Shown: in pieces, positions 5,734 to 11,122 of the stretch
Layout of the letters: every line of letters begins with the position of its first letter
How positions within the stretch are numbered: position 1 is the stretch's first letter
Assembly (NCBI GenBank): GCA_934757945.1
Contig: CAKVLT010000067.1
Span: forward strand, 1 to 11,122
Origin: an uncultured Bulleidia sp.
Lineage (GTDB): Bacteria > Bacillota_I > Bacilli_A > Erysipelotrichales > Erysipelotrichaceae
Reading direction: 5' to 3'
DNA length: 11,122 bases
The notes under the pieces: model-generated
Databases searched by the model: none
Seen by the model: the letters and a program-made list of their open reading frames with translations, nothing else
What the model was told of the DNA's origin: nothing
Position numbers and translations under genes: made by a program

Positions 5734-5815
5734 GTTGGGGCGGAACGCCCCGGGAAGGATATTTTTAGATTTCATCATGGGTCTATCTCCATTAGATGAG
5801 GAAAGGAATATGATT

Positions 5816-7171
5816 ATGAAAACGAATGTGTTTAAACAATTTATGGCAGCAGTGATGTTTATTAGTTTAACTGGATGTAAGCAGCAGATTTCTGTTTCTG
5901 CCAAAAATACTGATATTGAATATGGTAAAGAGAAGCAGCGTGCTGTAGATCTTTTGGATATGGAAGATACTTCAAAGGTATCTGCTGATCCAGAAGAAAT
6001 AGATACGTCCAAGGTTGGATCAATTGAAGTGCAATACAAGGTTAATAATAAGGATGCTGGATCAATCCAATATACTGTCAAAGACTCTCAGTTACCCGTA
6101 ATCAGCATTCCTTCTTCTGATATTGCAGTGAAGACTAAGGATAAACTGGATTCAAAAATAACAGTTGAAGATCCAGTGAATGGAAAGTTGAAGAAAGCAG
6201 ATAAAGCACCTGAAGCAAGTGAAACGGATGCTTCTAAGATCGGAATGGCCGACTATTATAAAGAAGGATGGTATACATTAGATATATCCAAGATAGATTT
6301 TTCTAAGGCAGGAGAATATCCTGTAGCACTTACTGCAAGTGATATTCACGGCAATACAGTTATCGTCAATTATTATGTCACTGTTAGTGATGATGGTAAG
6401 AAGTCTAACTATGCTGCAACAGCTCAGATCATAACTTCTGATGAAGATATGACATTAGATAATGTGTCTATTGATAAGGTATCGGATATTATTTCTGATT
6501 TTAATGAAGTTTCTGTAGATGATTTTAAGGACTTATATAAGTCTGAATTAGGTTCTGTAGCTTCCGCAAAACCTGAAGCAACTTCTGCACCTTCTAAGGC
6601 AGAAGAGAAAACAACAGATACTAGGAAAGAGGATACTTCTAAGGCAGAAGAATCTAAAAAAGACAGTTCTGGAACAGCTTCAACAAACAATAAAAATACA
6701 CAGTCCAATACAAAGAGCAATTCCGGATCAGGTGCATCTAATGCTGCTACACATACACATAACTGGGTAGCACAGTATACAACTGTACATCATGATGCTC
6801 AGTACAGTACGGTTCATCATGACGCTACTGGTCATTATGAAACTCAGACGGTAAGCGAAGGGTACTATAGTGAAGAGCCAAAATACGCTACTGGTTACAT
6901 GAATCAATGCTTTAAATGTGGTGTGACTGAACTGGATTTCGGAAATGACTACGAAGCATTTATGTGCCATTGTGAAGATGAAAAATCTACATTTGGCATG
7001 GTATGGGGGACATGGCAGATCGGTACTGAACAAGTATGGCATGATCCTGTAACTCAACAGGTTTGGATTGAAGACTCACCAGCATATGATGAACAGGTAA
7101 AGGTATCTGATGCCTATGATGAGCAGGTTATCGGTGGTTATAAGTGTTCTTCTTGCGGAGCTACAAAGTAA
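5816..7171 (+). CDS. Surface lipoprotein with Ig-like domain and Cys/His-rich tail (451 aa)
   Basis: The ATG at 5816 has GAGGAAAGG (5799-5807) at good spacing. An ATG at 5810 is too close and the open frame upstream is repeat sequence. The product has a lipoprotein signal: Lys near the start, a hydrophobic core, and lipobox LTGC with Cys21 as the lipidated residue, so it should be anchored on the outer face of the membrane. Residues about 70-200 hold an Ig-like unit (PVISIPSSDIAVKTKDKLDS, then AGEYPVALTASDIHGNTVIV). Residues about 260-320 are a Ser/Thr/Lys/Glu-rich linker. The tail has HTHNW, two YTTVHHDA/YSTVHHDA repeats, and Cys pairs CFKC, CHC and CSSC, suggesting a zinc-ribbon-like or disulfide-linked module. 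This 'HNW...HHDA...CSSCG' tail is common in Clostridia surface proteins of unknown function. A strong terminator follows. Confidence 0.8.
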   Translation: MKTNVFKQFMAAVMFISLTGCKQQISVSAKNTDIEYGKEKQRAVDLLDMEDTSKVSADPEEIDTSKVGSIEVQYKVNNKDAGSIQYTVKDSQLPVISIPSSDIAVKTKDKLDSKITVEDPVNGKLKKADKAPEASETDASKIGMADYYKEGWYTLDISKIDFSKAGEYPVALTASDIHGNTVIVNYYVTVSDDGKKSNYAATAQIITSDEDMTLDNVSIDKVSDIISDFNEVSVDDFKDLYKSELGSVASAKPEATSAPSKAEEKTTDTRKEDTSKAEESKKDSSGTASTNNKNTQSNTKSNSGSGASNAATHTHNWVAQYTTVHHDAQYSTVHHDATGHYETQTVSEGYYSEEPKYATGYMNQCFKCGVTELDFGNDYEAFMCHCEDEKSTFGMVWGTWQIGTEQVWHDPVTQQVWIEDSPAYDEQVKVSDAYDEQVIGGYKCSSCGATK

Positions 7172-7197
7172 GCTAAAAGAAATCAAATAAACAACTG

Positions 7198-7229
7198 AAG
7201 ATAGAGTGTGATTGATACTCTATCTTTTT
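7198..7229 (+). terminator. Rho-independent terminator of the lipoprotein gene
   Basis: AAGATAGAGT (7198-7207) pairs perfectly with ACTCTATCTT (7217-7226), a 10-bp stem with a 9-nt loop and a T-rich tail. It separates the lipoprotein and adhesin transcription units. Confidence 0.85.
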
Positions 7230-7258
7230 ATGTTGGTGAAATAACTGAGATGGTGAAA

Positions 7259-7309
7259 GAGATGAAAATACGTAATTCATCTTTTTTTAGTTGCGGCGCG
7301 GAACGCCCC
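7259..7309 (+). repeat. Degenerate right end of the module (R5) with terminator
   Basis: AGATGAA (7260-7266) pairs with TTCATCT (7276-7282) and is followed by a T-run to 7288. Then comes AGTTG and a diverged GC hairpin, GGCGCG-GAA-CGCCCC (7295-7309, one mismatch to the consensus). The order and spacing (A-rich hairpin, T7, short GTTG, GC hairpin) match the right end of R1-R3 although the stem sequence differs. The palindrome and left part are absent. It lies 78 bp before the adhesin start. Confidence 0.6.
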
Positions 7310-7386
7310 CCGACTTGCTGTACTCAGTGAAAGTAATTAAAAAATCAATCTGTTTTTCTATTAAGGAAGAAAGCGAGGTAAACAAA

Positions 7387-10300
7387 ATGGATAAAACAAA
7401 AGTATTTAGAAAGCTAACGGCTTTCTTATTAGCAGTGGGAACACTGGCAAGTAATATTCAGTTGCCTGTAGTTACCGCTGAAGAATCCTCTGCTAGTAAT
7501 AGTACTATTGGAACTGTAATTCCTGATAATGCTATTGCAGTAGACATTCATGGTGAAGGTAAGGTTGTTGTAGAACAGGAAGGAAAAGAAACAGAAGTGT
7601 CTTCTTTGACTATGTTTTATGGTGAAGATGGTGATCAGATTACTATCAAAGCCAGTGAAACAGATCTTCCAATGACCGGATTTGCAGTATTTAAAAACGA
7701 TAAAACATTTGTTATGGCAAATCCGGATTGTGAACCTGAAGCTGTTTATAAAGCCACTATTGGTGTAGATAGATATGCAAACATTATTTTCAGAGATGTA
7801 AATTACGACAACAATATTAACGAAGCATATACAAATGCCGATATAAATAGATTACAGTCCAGTGGAAGTGGCAGATTATGGGCTACTTCAACCACGGATA
7901 TGTTCGGTGATGAGTTTAATCTGCAATGGATTGATGGAGACCTTGCACCATTTACTGCTGAGATTCAGCAGGTCTTGGGTACATGTTTAAATCATGGTTA
8001 TCTTGCTTGGACGGACGACAATGCTTATAGTTATGAAGTGAATTACGATACTGGTCTTGCGTATTCCTACACTAGCAGAAGAGAAGGTAATGTTGTTTAT
8101 CTGGATATTAAAGTTGACCCAGATGAAACACATAGAGGTTTCAGCTATGATTTGGGAACTGATGTTGGTTATCAGGGCATTGTTTGGAACAATATCAGAA
8201 TCCAAATGCCTTTAAGAAATACAAACGTAAGCGTTGTTAAAAACTCTGCTAATAAACCTGTTACTGATGGAAACCCAAACTATTCATTAGAAGGTGCAGT
8301 GTATAGCGTAAGTACAGCATCTGACATGAGCAGTCCGGTTGGTACTATTACAACAGATAAATATGGTAATGGTTCAACTGGAACAATGGAATTAGATTCC
8401 TCTATCACAACACTGTATGCACAGGAAACAAAAGCATCGAAAGGATATTGCTTAGATCCACAGGTTTATACAGTTACTTTAGATTCCAATGGTAATGGTT
8501 CATTTACATCTACTGAACCAGTGGGAAACGACCCTCTTACAATCACATTAAATAAAGTATCTGAAAATGGTGATGTTATCCCAGCTGGTCAGGAACCAAA
8601 AACTCTTGAAGGTGCAGAATTTACAGTGAAGTATTATGCAGTTGATACAGCAACGGTTAATACTACCGATGATGTAGCAAATGTGACACCTACAAAAACA
8701 TGGGTATTAAAGACAGTTAAGAGTGCTGATGGGAAATACGTTGTTCGTTTAGATGATGCTCATAAGGTTAAAGGAGACAGTTTCTATACTGAAACATTGG
8801 TCAGTGGAAATAAACGTACATACCTTCCATTAGGCGTGATGACAGTAGAAGAGACAAAAGCTCCTGAAGGATATACTCTTGAAAACAAGATTACAATTCA
8901 AGATACTGGTGATCAGGTAACTACTGCCTCTAACGGTGTTGCACTATTCAAAATTGGTGGTAGTAATGGTACTTATCAGGTGCAGGGTGGCAACTATTTC
9001 ACTGCTACAGAAAAGCCTATCTATGGTGCTTTAAATATTACAAAGAAGGATTCTCAGTTAGGTGCTGAAGCACAGGGTGATGCTCCTAATCTTTCTGCTA
9101 CATTTGAAGTAGTCAATGATACAGAAGATACAAAAACAATGATTGCTCCTGATGGAAACAGATACACTGCTGCACCTCATGCAGCATTTGAATATAAGAT
9201 CCATACAGATGATGCCGGAAACTTCCAGTCTCCAGCAGAGTTCCTTGAATATGGTGAATATACTGTATCTGAAATCGAAGCTCCTGAAGGATATGAAGGA
9301 ACATCTGTAACCAGAAAAGTTGCTATCAAAAATGAAGGTGACAGCATTTCTATTGAATATGCAAATGATATTAAGCGTGGAACATTCAGTGTTCAAAAGC
9401 TCAATGCAGAAACAGGTTCAAGAGCTAACGGTGCTACTGATCTTCAGATTTCCTTCGAAGTATATAACAGAAGCACTCATGCTGTAGTAGTTAACGGAAA
9501 TACATTTGGTCCTGGTGAAAAATGTTATTCTGACACAACAACTGGTGCTGGTAAATGGCAAGGTGCTGAAAACTTACTTCCATATGGTACATATGAGGTA
9601 AAAGAAACTGCTTGGCATAAGGGTATGACGCCTGTTACACACTCTCAGATGATTCAGATCCGTGAATCTGGTGTTTCTTTATCTGTCGATATTGTAAACG
9701 GTGATAAGCCTTATACAGCTCAGGTACATAAGATTACTGACTATAAGTCTTCTGGATCTTCTTACTCAAAGCCTGAAGAGGGTGCAGTATATGGCATCGT
9801 ATTAACTTCTGAAGTAACGAAATATGGTAGTGTATCTGCTGCTTTAGCTCATCAGTATGATACTGATATCAAGAACTTAACTGATAGAGACTGGCTCAAT
9901 GCTAATATCTTTACAGATGGTAAGCTGGTATCTGATAACATCAATAAAGATGGTGCTGATCTAACTAAGATGTCCGGAAGAGAGTATGGTCTGATGAAGA
10001 CAGATGCTGACGGTAACGCAAGCATCACAGACTTTGTATATGGATCATATACAATGGTGCAGCTATGTTCTCCTAACGATGAAATTGCTGTTGAAAAGAG
10101 TTCTATTAAGTTTGATTTGAATGATGAAAACCCAGTTCAGAAGGTTGAAGCATCTAACGTTGCTGAAAAGTATTTCTTTAAGATTATGAAGAAAGACTCT
10201 ACAACTGGACAGACTATCACTTTAAATTCTGCCACTTTTAAGGTCTATCAGATGGTAGATGGTGAAAAGAAGTACATCACTCAGAAAGTTGGATCTAAGA

Positions 10301-11109
10301 CTTATGATACATTCCGTGCTACATCTAAGAATGGTTCTGGTGAAGCTGGTGTATTCTATGTTGCAGATGATGATGCAGGTACAGTAACTCTTCCATTAGA
10401 AGTAACTGCTGGTGAATATTGGGTTGAAGAAGTAAATGCTCCTGAAGGATTTACTAAGTCTGATGATATTAAGGTAACTATTAAAAAGGGTAACATTACA
10501 AGTGTAGATGATGAAGGAAATCAGTACATTTCTACAACTGTAAATGATAAGCCAATTACAGGTACTTTAAAGATCAACAAAGAAATTTTGAATGACAATT
10601 ATGATAAGACTTTTGTTGATGAGAATACAATTACCCAGATTGAGTTCTCTTTAATCGCAAATGAAGACATCATTAATCCTGATGATGGTTCTGTATTAAC
10701 AGCTAAAGGTGAAGTTGCTAATGATATTCGTGGAAATAAGATTGGTGTAATGCACTTAAATGCAAATGGCCAGGCTACACTTCGTGGTATTCCATTAGGC
10801 AAATATACATTAGTTGAAACATACATTCCTACATCATTACAGGTTAATGCTGAAAAGCGTGATGTTGTTATCACAGCTGATAAACCTGTTTTAGACACAT
10901 ATAACATCGAAAACAAACCAACTGAAGTTGCTATTTCCAAGAAAGCAGTGACAGGTGATGATGAGCTGGAAGGTGCTACATTACAGGTAATCGACAGCAA
11001 TAACAACGTTGTTGATGAATGGGTAAGCACATCTGAGCAACATATCATTACCAAGTGTCGCCGTAAAGCCGCTTGCTTTAGCAATGGGGATATAAGGCGA
11101 CTTATATAA
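7387..11109 (+). CDS. SpaA/Cna-B-type multi-domain surface adhesin, 3'-truncated (1240 aa)
   Basis: The ATG at 7387 has GAGGT (7375-7379) seven bases upstream; an in-frame TTG at 7291 lies in the R5 hairpin and is rejected. Residues 1-31 are a Sec signal peptide (KLTAFLLAVGTLASNIQLPV, then VTA-EE). Residues about 32-275 are a distinct N-terminal region with one Cys (LGTCLNHGYLAW). Eight SpaA/prealbumin-like domains follow, starting near residues 278, 384, 546, 664, 776, 930, 1058 and 1180. Most have the isopeptide pattern: an early Lys and a late Glu in a 'YxVxExxAPEGY' strand (EETKAPEGY, SEIEAPEGY, EEVNAPEGF). Domain 5 has Gln in place of that Glu. The eighth domain stops after VSTSEQHI, and the last codons come from unrelated sequence. 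No LPXTG sorting motif remains, so covalent wall anchoring should be lost. The likely role is adhesion or cell-cell contact. Confidence 0.85.
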   Translation: MDKTKVFRKLTAFLLAVGTLASNIQLPVVTAEESSASNSTIGTVIPDNAIAVDIHGEGKVVVEQEGKETEVSSLTMFYGEDGDQITIKASETDLPMTGFAVFKNDKTFVMANPDCEPEAVYKATIGVDRYANIIFRDVNYDNNINEAYTNADINRLQSSGSGRLWATSTTDMFGDEFNLQWIDGDLAPFTAEIQQVLGTCLNHGYLAWTDDNAYSYEVNYDTGLAYSYTSRREGNVVYLDIKVDPDETHRGFSYDLGTDVGYQGIVWNNIRIQMPLRNTNVSVVKNSANKPVTDGNPNYSLEGAVYSVSTASDMSSPVGTITTDKYGNGSTGTMELDSSITTLYAQETKASKGYCLDPQVYTVTLDSNGNGSFTSTEPVGNDPLTITLNKVSENGDVIPAGQEPKTLEGAEFTVKYYAVDTATVNTTDDVANVTPTKTWVLKTVKSADGKYVVRLDDAHKVKGDSFYTETLVSGNKRTYLPLGVMTVEETKAPEGYTLENKITIQDTGDQVTTASNGVALFKIGGSNGTYQVQGGNYFTATEKPIYGALNITKKDSQLGAEAQGDAPNLSATFEVVNDTEDTKTMIAPDGNRYTAAPHAAFEYKIHTDDAGNFQSPAEFLEYGEYTVSEIEAPEGYEGTSVTRKVAIKNEGDSISIEYANDIKRGTFSVQKLNAETGSRANGATDLQISFEVYNRSTHAVVVNGNTFGPGEKCYSDTTTGAGKWQGAENLLPYGTYEVKETAWHKGMTPVTHSQMIQIRESGVSLSVDIVNGDKPYTAQVHKITDYKSSGSSYSKPEEGAVYGIVLTSEVTKYGSVSAALAHQYDTDIKNLTDRDWLNANIFTDGKLVSDNINKDGADLTKMSGREYGLMKTDADGNASITDFVYGSYTMVQLCSPNDEIAVEKSSIKFDLNDENPVQKVEASNVAEKYFFKIMKKDSTTGQTITLNSATFKVYQMVDGEKKYITQKVGSKTYDTFRATSKNGSGEAGVFYVADDDAGTVTLPLEVTAGEYWVEEVNAPEGFTKSDDIKVTIKKGNITSVDDEGNQYISTTVNDKPITGTLKINKEILNDNYDKTFVDENTITQIEFSLIANEDIINPDDGSVLTAKGEVANDIRGNKIGVMHLNANGQATLRGIPLGKYTLVETYIPTSLQVNAEKRDVVITADKPVLDTYNIENKPTEVAISKKAVTGDDELEGATLQVIDSNNNVVDEWVSTSEQHIITKCRRKAACFSNGDIRRLI

Positions 11110-11122
11110 CGATTATTTTGCT
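11052..11122. mobile_element. Structured end of an inserted element, probably IS200/IS605-like (partial)
   Basis: From about 11052 the sequence stops looking like a SpaA domain. GTCGCC (11057-11062) pairs with GGCGAC (11096-11101), and within it TAAAGC (11064-11069) pairs with GCTTTA (11075-11080) around CGCTT. Nested imperfect hairpins of this kind are typical of IS200/IS605-family ends, which are recognised as single-stranded hairpins, and the AAGCCGCTTGCTTTAGC core is reminiscent of such ends near tnpB genes. TTAC (11048-11051), a target tetranucleotide used by some family members, lies just before it. No transposase is visible in the window, so family and orientation are unproven. Confidence 0.5.

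Larger units (their letters stand above)
5603..5751 (+). repeat. Intergenic repeat module R4
   Basis: This is a full copy, 149 bp, bounded by perfect GGGGCG-GAA-CGCCCC hairpins at both ends (5603-5617 and 5737-5751). The left part is nearly identical to R2, and the bases after the palindrome match R1. The terminator segment has diverged in sequence but keeps its pairing. The following gene starts 65 bp further on with its own ribosome site, a looser arrangement than in the other copies. Confidence 0.9.

Noticed and set aside
555..5751. CRISPR array
   Set aside because: The repeats are about 148 bp, separated by 0.8-3.4 kb of genes, and no regular short repeat-spacer pattern or cas gene is present.
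555..5751. Integron attC sites
   Set aside because: The cassette-like layout is suggestive, but the modules lack the attC core GTTRRRY arrangement with paired R and L boxes, and no integrase is visible.
6424..7057. Minus-strand open frames inside the lipoprotein gene
   Set aside because: They are antisense to a well-supported lipoprotein gene and read as Ser/Val-rich sequence caused by its codon bias.
10599..11084. 161-codon minus-strand frame opposite the adhesin
   Set aside because: The plus-strand SpaA domains explain the sequence. The antisense frame has no recognisable protein features.
11052..11122. Group II intron 5' end
   Set aside because: The junction lacks a GUGYG start and the nested short hairpins fit an IS end better.

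Overview
The window looks like an accessory region of a mobile element (an integrative conjugative element or large plasmid) in a low-GC Gram-positive bacterium, probably a gut Clostridia or Erysipelotrichia-type Firmicute. The reasons are AT-rich coding sequence, AGGAGG-like ribosome sites, a Gram-positive lipobox lipoprotein, a multi-domain SpaA/Cna-B surface adhesin, and small acidic proteins of the DUF3848 type. The taxon cannot be fixed from this sequence alone.

Layout on the + strand: (1) 2-232, C-terminal end of a Panacea (DUF4065) protein with its own terminator. (2) 262-495, a start-less fragment resembling the C-terminus of a SUKH (SMI1/KNR4) immunity protein. (3) 555-702, repeat module R1. 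(4) 717-881, a 54-residue protein. (5) 1033-1507, a decayed and frameshifted gene related to the later DUF3848-type gene. (6) 1513-1660, module R2. (7) 1676-4094, one 230-codon gene split by a complete insertion sequence (2112-3832). (8) 4094-4189, half module R3. (9) 4209-5018 and 5042-5596, a two-gene cassette. (10) 5603-5751, module R4. (11) 5816-7171, a lipoprotein with an Ig-like domain and a Cys/His-rich tail, followed by a terminator. (12) 7259-7309, a degenerate end of the module (R5). (13) 7387-11109, a SpaA-type adhesin whose 3' end is cut off by what looks like the end of another mobile element.

The most unusual feature is the repeat module. Three copies are 148-149 bp long and are bounded at both ends by the same GC-rich 15-mer hairpin, GGGGCG-GAA-CGCCCC (one end diverged in R1, GTA loop in R2). 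Between the hairpins, always in the same order, lie a perfect 18-bp palindrome, CGGTACAAATTTGTACCG, and a terminator-like hairpin. One further half copy and one remnant also occur. Genes usually begin a few bases after the right-hand hairpin and end a few bases before the left-hand one, so the region reads as an array of gene cassettes separated by a common terminator/operator/leader unit. In R4 the terminator hairpin has changed sequence while keeping its pairing, which argues that it is under selection.

The array is active and decaying. One gene is split by an insertion sequence with 18-bp inverted ends and a 5-bp target duplication, and removing it restores the reading frame exactly. Another gene has lost its start and carries a frameshift, one is only a C-terminal remnant, and the adhesin is truncated. 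The lipoprotein and adhesin would act at the cell surface. The small cassette proteins are probably cytoplasmic and have no assignable biochemical role.
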